Positions 1 to 13,844 are shown, counted from the stretch's first letter. The stretch: DNA of 64,000 bases from Nyssa sinensis (GCA_008638375.1 CM018050.1:24354216-24418215); one strand, 5' to 3'. Program-made: numbers and translations. The notes: generated by a model not told the origin, from the sequence alone.

Positions 1-2895
1 ATCGGTGTCCAAACCTGGCATGTCCTCATAGGACCATGCAAAGACATCTTGGAATTTTTTTACTAACCCGATTAGGGCTTCCTTTTTAACTTGGTCTAGG
101 GTAACACAAATTTTTACTTCTTTAGTCTAAATTTTAACTGTAAGTTGATGATCAATGTTTGCTTCATAATTGGTTGAGCCCTATCTTCCTGTTTGGTTAT
201 TTTTTTGGTGATGTCTATTAAGAACTTCCTATCTTCTAAATCAAGATTTTGGTATGGGTTATTCTCATTATTACATTCATTGTTATTTGCAATTAAAAGA
301 TACTTAGAAGAAATGTTTATTTCATTAAAAAAGAAATCATGAAAGACATAGTCCATAAATTCATCAAGATTAAGAGAGTTTAAATCAAATGAATCATCAT
401 AATCAGAGGTGTAGATGTCTTCTAACTCCATATCACTTGGCTTAGAATAGCTAAACTCCTTACTGAGTTGATCTTTTGAGGCTTTCCATCCCTTGACGAC
501 GAGCCAAATGCTTGTCGGTGTCTGGATCGATATAATTTGCTTTTTTGGATTCTCTAGGGTACTACCTACAATAATCATCCCAACTGTCTTCTTTCAACTC
601 TATCTTAGCAAAAAGCTCATATAGTCCTTGGAATTAGTCTATCTAATCCTTTGCTTGAGAACTCTAAGGCGTGTCTAACACAACCATGTTGTAACCGGTT
701 GTGCAGACCATAAAGATTTCCTAATTGGGGAATCTGATCTTCCCTCTGCTTGACAAAGTTACCAATTAAGATGGGGAAGTATAGCTTTAGCTAAATTAAT
801 TTAGGGGGAAATCCTTGCTCCTTCGCAGTTATCTTGGAACCTGTGGCCAAGGCTTCGTTTTGATAGTTTTCTTCAGTAGACGTATACCCGAGCTCGAATG
901 TGTATTCCCTTTCTAGTTGTTGGGCTAGTGTAGGCAAGCCCTACAAGTGACGGCTAAGGCTTTTTCCAAGCACATACTCCATGAGCTTTATGATATGCAA
1001 CACTGAATCTTTATATATGTCGCTCTCAGGCATCTATTCTGTCAGGCCACGGGCCCCAAAGACCCGAGGGAGATCTTGTAATTAAAGGTCAAGCTAAATA
1101 AATAATTTCCTGTACATTCCAAATCACCATGTGGAACCATGGTCGCCTTAGCAATAGATTGAAGGATGTTGTGACATCAACACTTGGAAATGAGCAATAC
1201 TTTCAACCAGGCCTAGATTCATGGTGAGCTCATGACTCTCACCACTTGAGTAGACGAAGTCAAATCAAAAACCTCTAAGCCATCCATTTTTGTGAGCCAC
1301 ATCAGAAACCTCCAAGCCAAGGCATTTTACGATCCTAAAAAGACACAAATTTATGGTTGAACCATTATTAGTTAGCACCATTGGTATTCATTTCCCTAAG
1401 GCATTTAGTTATGTGTAGGGATTTGGTATCGTCGACCCTACCTTTTAGCAAGTCGTAGTCTTTGGATGTGGTGATGTTGTTAAACTGTATAACTTTGATA
1501 ATCTATGTGAGTTGCTTAGGTGTAGTGGTAATGGGGACCTAAAACTCATTCAAGTACTTCAGAATAGCTTGCCAATGTGAGAATGAAAAGGTAAGCAATC
1601 CCCAAACAAAAATGTTGGCTTGAGTTTTCTTGAGTTATTTGAGGAGCTCATCCTCGATAGGGACTTAATGAAGGGTCTTGACTAACTGCTTGGTTTTCAT
1701 AAATTCTATCATAGGGTCGTTAGCTTGTAAGTGATTAAGATTGAATGGTCTACCTTTACGGGTGATGTGCACTGCATTGATTGAGTTGGTCTGGTTATTG
1801 TTTCCCATTATCTCATCCCAAGTAATCATGTTGCATCTTGGGATGATTGCAGAATTAGTTGTGGGTTGATTAGATTTGGTGATCAGGGCAGTTGGATCAA
1901 GGTTTTCGAGGCTCAACATGTTGATGTTGAGCTAGGAATTCTAGGCCGGTAGAGGATGTGGTCACATTGGGCTTAGTTGTTAGGGCCCCAATAACTCTCC
2001 CATCAATAAGGTATTGGATAACATGGCTTATGACTTGACACAAATTGATGTTATGTTTATCCCCTCGATGATAAGATCAATGTTGATTTGGGTCATATTC
2101 TTTAGGTAAAGGATTGGGAATGAGTCTAGGCTCTAAAGGCTGAAGAAGCCCTTTCTTATGAAGATTTTTTGTAGATTTCCCCCATAAGTGCTGGCAAATC
2201 AGAAAATTTCATTTAAGACGCTTTTAAGGTGCACCCTGTGAAGTGGGCTAAGAAAAAGATCGAGAGATGTTAATTGTGTTGATCATGTGGTTTGGGCCAC
2301 TCGGCTTAGGATTGGGGACCATCCTCTGTGGTTTGGAGTCATTTGATTTTAAGGTCTCATCATTGATTGCATCCTTCACTTGGGTGCCAACCCTTACCAA
2401 AGCTTTGAATGTTTTAAAATAGTGGACAAAAAGAGCTTCGCAATAGACTAGGAGTAGGTTCTTCTTCACCATTTGCATTTTCTCGGCTTCGCTTGACCTG
2501 TTGATCATTAGGGCTGTCTTAGCCAGCCACCGGGTGATGAAGGCTAATAGACTCCCTTTGAGTTCTTGCTTGGTGGTTTCCAAATCCCTCAGTGTGATGT
2601 CAAGCTCATTAGTGTACTTATATTGCTTCACGAGAGCATTATACAACTTTTCCCAATCTTTGGACAAGGCATCCTCCAAGTTAAAGAACCATCATAAGGC
2701 GACACCCGTTAGGGTTTGGTGGAAAACTTGAGCCAAAATATTGGTATTAGCTCCCAAAGGTTACATAGCCTTTACATATAACTTCATATTGGTCTTCGGG
2801 TAAACAGTCATGTCGAACTTGTCTAGAGTATGGATTTTGAATTTTTGAGTGGGGCAGACTTTGGGATAAAGAGACAACTTATGATAGAAAACTTG
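1..2895 (-). mobile_element. Decayed Ty3/gypsy retrotransposon, gag and pre-RT part
   Basis: Read on the minus strand, gag-like protein begins near 2890 and the element runs off the window at base 1. The gag core (2679-2248) contains the pattern W-x-x-L-Y-N-A-L-V-x-Q-Y followed by L-R-D-L-E-T-T-K-Q-E and I-T-R-W, which is typical of plant Ty3/gypsy gag of the Tat/Athila/Ogre type. A linker (578-114) and, at 105-1, a stretch with F-A-W-S-Y-E-D-M-P-G-L-D mark the entry to the reverse transcriptase, whose body lies outside the window. Several stops and frame changes interrupt the path between these blocks, for example two stops just before the gag core near 2760 and 2690. It cannot encode a working polyprotein. 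Family assignment is by motif memory; the exact lineage is an inference. Confidence 0.8.
2248..2679 (-). pseudogene. gag core fragment of the gypsy element
   Basis: This is the longest open piece of the minus-strand gag, 143 codons. It matches the retrotransposon gag domain, which in intact elements forms the virus-like particle that packages element RNA. The expected basic zinc-knuckle tail is not recognisable. The upstream gag part (2890-2680) is in the same general frame but has stop codons where tryptophan or glutamine would be expected, so this is a relic and not a gene. Confidence 0.7.
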
Positions 2896-3059
2896 ATTAC
2901 AACTCATAGAAGATACATGTATAAGGAAATAATAAAGACAAATTAAGAATTACATTACTTTGATCCTAATTACATTTTAAACACCTTAACATGGGTCATA
3001 AAATAAAGCAAACAGATCTACAATAAAACTGAAAAATTCAAAGTCTAGGAGTCAAAGTA

Positions 3060-3714
3060 CGAGAAAGAAAGGTGTTAGGCACCTATCCTACCCTGTCCAA
3101 ATGGATTGACCTCAAGTGTTCATCCGCAAGGCTTTTATTGCACAATGTAAATAAAAACAAAGAATAGAGCGAAGAATAATAACTATATGAATGAATAAAG
3201 CAAAATAAATGACATAATAAAAAGAAAGGTTAAAGATGTCATTCGCTTGCTTCTACCAATAATGATAGAAGCCGATAGTTTATCGCATACCCCTATCAAT
3301 GAGAAAATGAGGTGAGGTAACAGGTTAACACCTATCACTCACTTCTATAAAATGGGAATAAAAGATGGTGACTTAAGTAAGAAAGTAAGGAGCGAAAACG
3401 TGAAGAGAAAATAAATAATAAAATAGGAAAGGGGAAAGGGAATGGGATGATTGGACCCGGGCCTGAAAGTTTCCTACGTATCCGTTTAGATAACGAAATT
3501 AAAGTCAATGTAGTTCTCCAATTCAACCCCTTCTATCAAAAGTGATAAAATAAGATGAATGGAATAAAAAGACAAAGGTTTAGGAAGCGTACTTGATTAT
3601 TTGCAGTAACTCAGATAACACTTCAACTTGAAATCTTGGATTTTGAGTGTCACTCTTGCGGTATTCCGGCTTGTTTAAAGCTATAGCTTGTGTGGGACAA
3701 AACTCCAAGAAATA

Positions 3715-3765
<51 letters not shown>

Positions 3766-4800
3766 AAGAGTGTTATTGTAGCAACCCTTTGGCTATTAGA
3801 TTTTAAGTTCCCTTCTTAGTGGCCAAGGGCTTTATTTATAGGCAAATATGAAAGTTTGATCTAATGACTCATAATCAATCTCAAAGATAAAAGGCTTAGA
3901 TTAAAGCCTTGGAGTGCAAGAAAATAGGATTGGTAAGTTTTAAATGAAGTGAAAAAGGACTCCTCAAGATGAAATAATGGCTTTCTAATGAGTGGTATAA
4001 CGGTCGGGAGGTCTGGCGGGCTTTAACCCGCGGGTCGGGGTGGGGCGGGAATGATAATGGCAATCTTATTAGAAAAAAAATTATTAATTAAGACAACTTT
4101 GTTAAGGGACTGGTAGTTTAACAAAGGTCAAGTCCCGAATGCATAATGAAATGGCAGTCTTAGTGAGTAAGTAACAAAGGGACAAAAGTCCAATAATCAA
4201 TTTCTAAGAAATAATACAGCAACAATTGTCATCTAAAATTACCAAATTGCCCCTAATTTGGTAGAGGATTTTGAGGTATAAAAATGACCAAATTACCCTT
4301 AAGGCACAAAAACCCAGATTGTCCCTAAGGGCAAAAATTACCAAATTACTTTCAGATGGGTAAAATGGCATGAAAATCACATAAATGCCCTCAAATGACC
4401 TATTATGAATAAGATTGTGCCAAAATTACCAAAATGCCCTTAAAGATCAAAGATGCATGGAATGAACAAAATACCATTGAGGTGTAAAATGTACCAAATA
4501 ACCAAAATACCCTCGGGGGCTGAAATAAGCAAAATGACCAAAATACCCTTGAGATGTAAAATGTACCAAATGACCAAAATACCCTTGAGATGTAAAATGT
4601 ACCAAATGACCAAAATACCCTTAAGGGTGTGAAATAACTAAAATTCCCATAGTAAGAAAAATAACTAAAATGCCTATAATGGAAATAGAATAACCAAAAT
4701 GCCCTTGGGAAAATTTTGTGAAATTTATAAAATACCCATAGGAAGGGAATATCATAGTAAATTCTCAAAAATGACGAAACTACTCCTATATAATCAAGGG
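3060..4800 (-). repeat. LTR-like block A next to the gypsy gag
   Basis: The part at about 3060-3920 is homologous to 4800-4853 plus 7904-8690 (block B): both share the same order of short blocks, including the CTCAA-GTTCAT-GCAAGGCTT segment and the repeated CTATCAATGATGATAG-like segment. On the minus strand each carries a TATAAATA-type box (near 3830-3840 in A, 8612-8622 in B) followed by a shared GGCCAC segment, as an LTR promoter would. A also contains a (GA)n run at 3719-3768. LTR ends and a primer-binding site were not found, so the outer limits are approximate. It could instead be a duplicated leader. Confidence 0.5.
4270..4740. repeat. Degenerate tandem repeats built on 'accaaaatgccct'
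   Basis: The motif 'tgaccaaaatacccttgag' and close variants recur about ten times. In 4485-4625 a unit of about 47-48 bp, ending in 'gtaaaatgtaccaaatgacc', is repeated almost perfectly two to three times. The open frame on the minus strand here is only repeat periodicity. The repeats lie inside LTR-like block A, where a U3 region would be expected. Confidence 0.7.
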
Positions 4801-4853
4801 TTTCAAAATGAGGTATTTACATACCTATTTTGCCCGGTCTGAATGGACCGGTC

Positions 4854-4922
4854 TGTAACAACCTGAAAATTTTTTTTTTAAATAAATAAAATTTTCAAGT
4901 TGTTATTATTATTTTTATTAAT

Positions 4923-4954
<32 letters not shown>

Positions 4955-5247
4955 GATGGATGTATGTATATATGTGTATATATATATACATATAATTTAA
5001 ATCTTTTTTTTTTTTTTTGTGTATATGTGTATACATGTGAATGTGTATTAAATGTGTAAATGTATATGTATATATATATATATGAATGTGTGTGTAAAAC
5101 AGTGTGTGTGTGTGTGTGTGCCGTGTGGGAGCATGTGTTGAGTGTAATACACTCAAAGAGGAGTGGTGTAGCAGGCAGTGGTTGGTGGAGTGTAGAAGGA
5201 GAATTCAGAGCATGGGAGGGGCAGTTCTGATGAAGTAAGGCTGGTCT

Positions 5248-5287
<40 letters not shown>

Positions 5288-7898
5288 AATATATGTGCAT
5301 CCGTGTGTGTGTATGTGAGGTGTCTGTTTAGAGAAGAAATCAGAAAAGAAAGGAAGAGGACTGAGGCAGAAGGAGACACTGGAGCTCAGTGGCTTGAAAC
5401 AGAAGGTGGGAATCAAAGAGGAGAAAAAGAGAATCAAGAAAACTAAGGTGAGTGGGCTGCTTCTGTCTTATTTTTTTTAAGAGCATGTTAACTGATTTAA
5501 ATTGTAGGATCTTAGAGAGCATGATGTAGGGATCATTTTGCAAAAAGAATGAGAAGAAATGGGTGAGGGAATAGGGAGAAAATCCAAGTTACAGGTCTCG
5601 GCCATGGAGGTTGGACCTTGTTATTTTATGTGTAGAACTCTATTCAAATGATCCTAAAATAATCCTATGAAGTGCAGAAAAAGAATAGGAAAAGAAAGAA
5701 GGAAAAACAATAGAAAAATGAGCATGAAATGGGAAAATTTCAGTCGGCCGGAAAACTGATAGGGAAAGAAATGAGGTAGATTACTCCGTTTAAATGGCCC
5801 CAAATTATGTTATAATGTTTTAAAAACATTGTGGGTTAGTTTAGGATTGGAAATGGCTTTGAAAACACCAAGAAAAATCAAGTTTAAAAACTTGATTTTT
5901 GTAGTTTCCGGCGACGTCGCCGGAGAAGGTGACCGGAGACCCGCCGGAACCCTACCGGAAAAACGGGGGGGAGATGAGGACTGTTCGGGTCCGGATCCGG
6001 TTCGGTTCGGGTCGGGTTGGGCTTGGGCTGGTCCGCCCCTGCCACGTGTCACTCACTGGTTTTAAATTAAAAGTCCAATGGGTCTGTTTGGCTACGAGGA
6101 TAAGAAATTAGAAAATTGAATTTAATGGGAACAGGGATATCTTATCCCTGTTTTGGATTAGCCCCTGTTTGGCTATCCAAATAGAGAATAAGGGTTTTTC
6201 CCGAAATTACAAAATTGCCCTAGACTTTTAAAAATTACAAACTTGACCCTGAACTTTCGAAAATTACATTTTAACCCCTGAACTTTAGGGAAATTACAGT
6301 TAGGCCCACCAGAATAAAATATTAATAAAATATTAATTAAATTAATTAAATTAATTAAATATTCAAATATATTCCGGAGTCCAAATGGGACAAATCATTA
6401 GTGTATTTTGACTATCTCGGCCATTCTGAGACCAATGGTGAGGTCCGTTTTACGAGACGGGGTCCCGAAAAATAAAAGACACGTAGCGACGTATAAAATT
6501 ACCAAAATACCCCTAAATTGAAATACAATCAAATGAACTCCAAATTAGGTAAACAAATAGTGAAACCTTATTATCTCAAGCACTCCGGACTCAACCGTAG
6601 AGTCCGATTTGTGAAAAGAGGTCACGAAATGTAAGGACCCGTGTAAAGTACAAAATGACTGTTTTGCCCTTTTTGACCCAGATGCCCGAATTGAATTCTA
6701 CGAAAGCCTAAACTTATTTTCTTCAATGTCCCGGATTCAATAGTAGAGTTTAATTTAGCAAAGTAGAAGCTTATAAGATAAAGACGTAAAATTTGATGAA
6801 TAGCATAATTCAAGTGACGATTAAACTGAGTTTCATGTTATGAATTTTAGGGACACGGAAAGGCAAAGAGAAGGTGACCTGACCTTCAGTGTTCTTACGG
6901 TGGTTTCACTTGACTACGAGTATACTTTTCCGGTTTGAGATCGATTACCAGGTACGATATATTGTGCTAAGTAAGAAATAGAATTGAGATTAGGAATACT
7001 TGCTTTGCTGTGTTAATTGTTCACATGTTTGTCCGAGTGCTCACAAGCTTACGTGCTATGTGCTGTCTTGTTTAGTTGAATGATGATTATGGGTATATCG
7101 CATGTGTTAATGTGGTGTGTGAATCATCTGCTTTGAAGAACTATTGATGTTATGAATTGTACACTTGAAAGCATGTTTTATGTATGAATGAAATGCATCA
7201 TTGAGATTGCATTATGACATGATGAGATTAGAGCATATTGGCATGGTGTGATTCCTTGGACATGGCGTGGGTAAGCACTTGGTGCTTTGCATTATGAGGG
7301 TGCAGATCCTGTGGTGAAAAACCCAAAATCGGCCATTAGGTACTTGCGAGCCTGACGGATTCCGGACCGTGAAGCGAGACATAAGTGGCGGTGCTCATGC
7401 CAGCGGAGAATGACCGTATCATGAGACATGGGTGGCATAGAGTTGCATGGGTGTGTCACGCATCTTGCTCATATACTGTATACTGTTTATATACTGTCAT
7501 CATGATATAGAATGCCATATAGAAATAACTGTACACTCGCACATGCCACGACCTTAGTTTTGTTTCTTGCATTAGCATTATATTGTACCAGCATGTTGAG
7601 CTGACCCCTTTAGTGGGGCAAACATTTCAGATGATGTTCCAGCTGTACGGGATATAGAGACGGTCTGATTGAGGGTTATATTGGGCCCGATGGGCGCTTT
7701 TGATATTATGTAAGGGCATAAGCCCGAGACTGTATTTCATTTTGAATATTGTGAACCAACGGACCAAACTTTATGTATGTATCAGAACAGTGTACGGAAT
7801 GTATGAGAATGTCATTATTATCTTTCATTTCTTTATTATTTTATTTCTTTTTGTCTCGTTACTCACGCCTCGGGTTCGCTGGAAATTGGGGCGTGACA
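4854..7898 (+). mobile_element. 3.0-kb solo LTR (family X, copy 1)
   Basis: The element begins TGTAACAACC and ends GGGGCGTGACA. It is flanked by a perfect 5-bp duplication, CGGTC, at 4849-4853 and 7899-7903. Removing it rejoins LTR-like block B, confirming the borders. It contains no coding region; internal features are GT/TA and GA microsatellites (4960-5120, 5251-5284), a GC-rich segment near 5905-6060, and a core at 7230-7660 conserved with copy 2. TG...CA ends, a 5-bp target duplication and no internal gag-pol or second LTR fit a solo LTR of a long-LTR Ty3/gypsy family. Chromovirus (Tekay/Del) is my guess from the GGGGCGTGACA end. The alternative is a complete non-autonomous element lacking separate LTRs. 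Confidence 0.85.
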
Positions 7899-7903
7899 CG
7901 GTC

Positions 7904-8690
7904 TCAAATGTTCATTTGCAAGGCTTTCTTATTAAAAATGCATGACAATGAAAAATACAAGAGATAGACATTGCAGTAATAAAAAAGGTACACAATTATA
8001 AAGAAATGAAAAGCTTGAAACTATCCATTGCTTGCTCCTATCAATTATAATAGAAGCCAACAAATTATCACCCACTCCTATCAATGATGATAGGAGGTGG
8101 TGAACAGGGCTTGTAGGCTCCCATCACCCACTACTATCAATGGTGAAAGAAGGTGGTGAATCCAATCGAATAAACAAGAAAATAGAGAAAAGAAATGATC
8201 TGTATGATAATGTAATGGCAATAATCAAGAGGGGAGAAAGGGATTTGACTTGGGTCCGAAGATTTCCTATGTATCCATTTTGAGAATGGAATCAAAGTCA
8301 CATAATTCTCTGGTTTACCCTCTTCTATCAAGAGTGATAGAAGAAGAAAGAATCGGGCAAGAGATCAAGTAGGGTTTAGGGTATCTACTTTGTTTGTCGT
8401 GGTAGATCAGACAACACTTTAACTTGGATTCTTGTATTTTGAATCGTCACTTGATCAGGGTTCCGACTTGCACTTCTTGGTTCAAGATCGTCGCTTGGGT
8501 AAAGCTTTGACCTTAAGTAGGACTAGACTTGAGAACTTAGAGTGGGGAAAGTCTTTAAGACTAATGCAACAACATTTAGCTACTAATTTCTGGGTCCCTT
8601 GAAATAGTGGCCAAGGGGTCTATTTATAAGCAAAATGTGAGAATTTGATCCAATGGCTTATAATGAACCTCACAAATGGAGTGTTAGGAT
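7904..8690 (-). repeat. LTR-like block B, distal part
   Basis: This is the continuation of 4800-4853 after the 3-kb insertion. It aligns by eye with 3112-3920 (block A) at moderate identity and has the same TATA-type box on the minus strand near 8612-8622. Homology to A fades near 8690. Open frames here are short and not conserved with A. Confidence 0.5.
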
Positions 8691-9480
8691 CATGTCTTGA
8701 ATGATAATTACCATGATTAAATAAATAAATAAAATCTAATAATTGTGCTACGAATGAATATTCGAATAAAATGATTTAAAAATAAAAATGAATATCCAGG
8801 TTTGTAGGACGTGACACAAGTACTCCGAGGGTATCTAATGTCCAAGACTACTAACCACTACAAGTGGTCTACCTAGCTGAACAACCGGAGTTACCCTACA
8901 GACCTATCTCTGGAGGCAGAGTTTAACAAAGAAACTTCAAACATTGGATATATTCCATATCCAATATTTTCGTTCATAATCCTTATCATAATTAGCAAGA
9001 ACTCAATTTATAAATAAGGATATAAGATACGCCCTAAAACCCATGGTACATTACGCTAATCAATTACATTCTCTTTTAATTTCTAACTTAAGCATTGAAA
9101 TGATCATACCGGAGCCAATCCATTGACTCCTAACCTTTATTGTGTAAGAAAACTCTGAAAGATATGTCACGCAATTCATAACTGGTAACAACAATAATTA
9201 AAGGATTAGTATTAATTAAAAAAAGAGAAAAGATTTAGGAAAAAAACTTATTCCTACTCCTTATATATAGATATATACTTTAAAAGTTGTACTTTTATAT
9301 GTGTATATATATATATATATATATTTTAAATGGAAGTATATAAAGGGGAGTATGGATAGCGCTCGTCAAAATTTAGCCTGGTGAGTCAAAGAAAAAACGA
9401 AAAAGAAAAAGAAAAACGAATCAGAATGAGAGATCGATAGCTACTGGGGAAGTTAACAACGTCACGAGAAACCTTGGGGG
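8691..9480. other. Spacer upstream of the PPR gene
   Basis: No coding region is visible. A segment ending ACGTGACA at 8816 resembles an LTR terminus but has no partner that I can see. A (TA)n microsatellite lies near 9305-9323. The remainder is AT-rich sequence of unknown origin. Confidence 0.5.
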
Positions 9481-9582
9481 TATTTATGTAATTACAACTA
9501 TTTCACATTTTCTTTCTTTATTGGTGGTGTTTGTTGTAGTCCCGAATTCGACCGAATATCACAAGTAGCAAAGCAGCCGATG

Positions 9583-9600
9583 AGGGTTTTAGGGTTTTAG
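9583..9600 (+). promoter_or_regulatory. Double telo-box in the PPR promoter/5' leader
   Basis: Two adjacent copies of AGGGTTTT lie about 150 bases before the inferred start codon. Telo-box elements (AGGGTTT / AAACCCT) are common in plant promoters of translation, ribosome and organelle-biogenesis genes, which fits a gene for an organellar RNA-binding protein. No clear TATA box is visible near it, as is usual for such housekeeping promoters. Confidence 0.6.
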
Positions 9601-9751
9601 ACTGATTTGGGTATGGTTTCACTACACTGATAACTCTCGCACGACTTCCTCTGCAAACCGTCAACAACTACTAGAGTTGCTCTCTCATCATTTCCTCAGA
9701 CATTTTTTCTGTTAAGGTTTCTGATTCCCATTCAAGGAGTCCTTAATCACC

Positions 9752-12700
9752 ATGTGGGCGCTTCGTCGAGCCTATAATCCTCTCAAGTGAAACCCTCTCT
9801 CTCTCTCTATATATATATATATCTGTGTATATATAAGTATGTATATAGGTGCATACATACACGCAAAGACACTCATTTCTCTACTATGTTCTATTATCGC
9901 TTTTTAGTGGCTGAAATTATTTCGATTGTTTTGATGTTGTACTGACGACTCGTGATTCGATTGGCCAATGATTGATTATACTTTGTTTGAGGAAGTGGGG
10001 GAAAGAAAAGAAAATGAAGCTTTTGAGTCTTATTTTTCTTTTTGTATGATTCTTTGAAATATGCAAGGAACACCACTTAATTAAGTCAAATGTTTGTATA
10101 TGTCTCTTTTAGTGGTGGCTTTTGTTTGAGGTTATATTTTCTCATCTCTAGTTTTTACATATCATTTCTCAGCTACCAAATGCTGTTCTGCAAATAGCTT
10201 ATTATGCTAGTTCACAATTTGCTGCTCCTGATTGTAAATTAACTTAGTGCCCATTTTGATTGCCTTTTGTGTGTTTTCTTGTTAGTTTTTAGAAGCTTGT
10301 TTTCATTTTCGAAAGGAGCCTCTTACTGAATCCAAATGGGCCCTTAGTTCTTATTGACTTTTATGGTTCAATATATTTTTTTTTAATTTGTGGTGTGACC
10401 AAAACCAGTTGCCATACATGTGGGTGCTCACAAAGAAATGGAACTTTATCAATGAGATAGGTAAACGGGGAAGGCGTTGCACGTTACATTTGAAAGAAAC
10501 AGATTTACTCCAATTTTTAAATATCTGTAAACAAACAAAATACCAACCTCTTGCTCACATATCAAATACTTGGGTTTTAAACCTTGTAAATGGAACCGAT
10601 TTTGGGCTCAATTTTTTCTAATGGGTGTATGTGGTTACATGTGATGGTAAAGTAATGCTAAAGGTACAATGAGAGAGAGTTTCTGTTGCTTTCATTTTAG
10701 CAGTGATTATCTCATTATTTGTTATGTTATGATCCTTATGAATGATTTAATTTATTATGATAATCTTTTCATCTGATCCTTTATCATTAATGCTTTTGTA
10801 GAAGAATAATGAAATGGTCAAAATTATTTCTTATTTTTTTTAAACCATTAGACTGGTTAACATTTTCCTAGCCCCATTCTAGTGATTGTCCCAGCCTCGA
10901 ACTATCTTATGAACTCTGTAACCCTCTGCTCTATTTCCTGTATGCAAATTATCTGTAAACTTTTCCTTTTCTTATGGTTGGTGAAATTCTGGTCCAAATG
11001 GTTTGTGTGTTCTATAGATGAACAAGAGGTTCCACACTTATGTGGTTGGTGATTTTCTGTACTTTTTTAATACTCTGATTTCTGATTAATTTTGTTTCTT
11101 TATTCAGAAGACGAGGATTTTGCATTGGAACATCTCGAGCTTGTGGTGCTAAATCAGAATTAGGAAGCTGTCATTTAGATGAAAAGGCTAGTGTTGGTGA
11201 AGCTGCGCAAGTGATAGCTGATAGATCCCTATCTTTAAAGAGATTTTACAGCACCACAGGTGATTCTTCAAAATTCTTTATGGGAAGGCGTAGTTTTTCT
11301 TCACAGGCTGGTGCAAAGAGCAGCGGAGAGGTAGATGATGACTTGGAGGATGGGTTTTCTGAGCTAGAAAGTCCGGCAAGTGCTGAAGCAATTCTAGAGA
11401 GTAATGCGGAGGATGAAAATGAAGACGAATTAATTTCTGAACCAGAGCCCTCTGAAGGGGACGATGAAGATGCTGCTGTTGAAGAACCTCAAAATGAGCT
11501 GGAATTATCAGACACAGAGACTGATGTAACTGAGAAAAGATCGCCAAGGAAGGGAGTTCCTTCAGCGCTTTTCAAGGCTATTGTGGCTGCTCCAGGTTTG
11601 TCTGTTCATAATGTTCTGGATAAGTGGGTTGAAGAAGGGAATGATTTGACCCGTGCAGAGATATCACTTGCCATGCTAAATCTTCGGAAGCGTAGGATGT
11701 ATGGGAGGGCCTTGCAGGTGTGTGGTTTAATCCTTCTTGCTTATGTTTAATTTTTATGTTGCCTGGATCTTTCATTGTATTCTTCTAAGCTTAAAACCTC
11801 ATTCCTAGGGATGGCAATTTAACCTGCCCCGTTGGAAATCCACCAATCTGCCTCTAATGGGACGGGTTTGGAAGGAGATATTTTCACACCGTTAGGGTTT
11901 GGGGAGAAGGCACTCTGCCTCCTGCCCCACCCCACCCTGATTATATAAAATAAAATAAAAAAATATTTTTATATTATATAACCAATGTTTATAATGATAT
12001 TTCACTTATTAAAAGTTTATACAAATTTGATAGAGTTATATGTTTGAAAAAGAAAATAATGTCATTTTAATTCTTTATTAACAATAACATGTATATTTAT
12101 TATTTTAACACATGTATCATTTTGTTTGAAATGTGTTAATTATAATTAATTTAATAAAATAAATAAATAAATAAATAAAAGTTTAAAAGTAAATGAGGAC
12201 CCAATGGGGACCCGATGTCGCCTATCACAGGGTTTAAAAGGGTTTGGGTTGAAGCTTTTTTTTGCGGGGCGGGGTTGGGGAAGGGCTCCACCGCCCCGTT
12301 GCCATTCTTACTTATTCCTGTGAGTCTGTTGACGTCCAATATTCAATCAATTGTTATCTTTCTATGGGCATCATATCTACCATATCTACAAGTGAGGCTT
12401 CTTTCATTAATTACTATTATTGTTGTTGTTGTTGTTGTCGTCGTCGTCGTCGTCTTCTTCTTCTAAAACATATGGTAACTGGAAATCATGATAAAGTTAG
12501 CAAAATTTGATAGAGTTGTATGTTTGAAAAAGAAAATAATGTCATTTTAATTCTTTATTAACAATAACATGTATATTTATTATTTTAACACATGTATCAT
12601 TTTGTTTGAAATGTGTTAATTATAACTAATTTAATAAAATAAATAAATAAATAAATAAAAGTTTAAAAGTAAATGAGGACCCGATGGGGACCCGACGCCG

Positions 12701-13813
12701 CCTATCACAGGGTTTAAAAGGGTTTGGGTTGAAGCTTTTTTTCGCGGGGCGGGGTTGGGGAAGGGCTCCACCGCCCCATTGCCATTCTTACTTATTCCTG
12801 TGAGTCTGTTGACTTCCAATATTCAATCAATTGTTATCTTTCTATGGGCATCATATCTACCATATCTACAAGTGAGGCTTCTTTCATTAATTAATATTAT
12901 TATTGTTGTTGTTGTCGTTGTCGTCGTCTTCTAAAACATATCGTAACTGGAAATCATGATAAAGTTAGCAAAAACTTGAAAAGAACAAAAAAATCCATTA
13001 AAAATGGTTTTAAAGTGATAAAAGTTTCTGTTTTTCTGTGCTTTGTTACTGCTGTCCCCTCCTCCATTCATTATCAATATGATTTTTTTCTCCTTAAAAA
13101 GGGTTTGGAAATTATGATGCTTATATGTGGTTATAGGCATGGGTTGCACAAAATTTGGAAAAATCTCTCCATTATTTTTTGAAAAGGGAGATTGAAATTT
13201 AGCTTGACTTTTATGTCCTTTGTTTACTGTACTAAATTTGGATAAGCATTGTTTACATGACTTTAGAAGGGGAATTTTTTAGGTGTTATGTTCTTCAAAT
13301 TTCTAGTGTTAGAAGTTAGAACAGTTAATATTAGGCAGGAGATCAGTAGCGAACAAGCTAATTAAAATATTGAGATTGTTGCAAATTTTAGCGAACAAGC
13401 TAATTTAAATATGAGATTGTTGCAAATATTATTTTTGCAATTGATTATTGCCATTCCTGCTGTGAGTATGTACTATGTAGTGAAGTTGCAACAGTAGTGG
13501 GGGTCTATTGCTTCCATGTTTTATGTAATTTACATTCATGCATCTGCATGGTAGGAATATATTTCTTTTTGTGGTCTTTTCAGAATGATTAAACTAATTT
13601 ATCCCTGCTATACTGTTCATGCACATGCCTGTGATCTAAAGTTTCCAGCCTTTCTATTTTTCAAAGTTTAATTAGCTCAAGGAACATTAAAGAGAGGATC
13701 ACATGTATTGTGAATTGATTTTGGCTCCACCAACCTCTTCTTATGAAATCTTTCCTTGAATTGCATTCTTGCTTCATTAACCACTCCTTTTTCTTTGGGT
13801 ACATGACTAACAG

Positions 13814-13844
<31 letters not shown>

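Noticed and set aside
4878..5543. Several minus-strand open frames rich in His/Thr/Ser/Leu
   Set aside because: They are translations of GT, TA and GA microsatellites in the 3-kb LTR.
5829..6111. GC-rich open frames (DVAGEGDRRPAG..., on both strands)
   Set aside because: They lie within solo LTR copy 1; both strands are open because of base composition, and the second family copy does not keep them.
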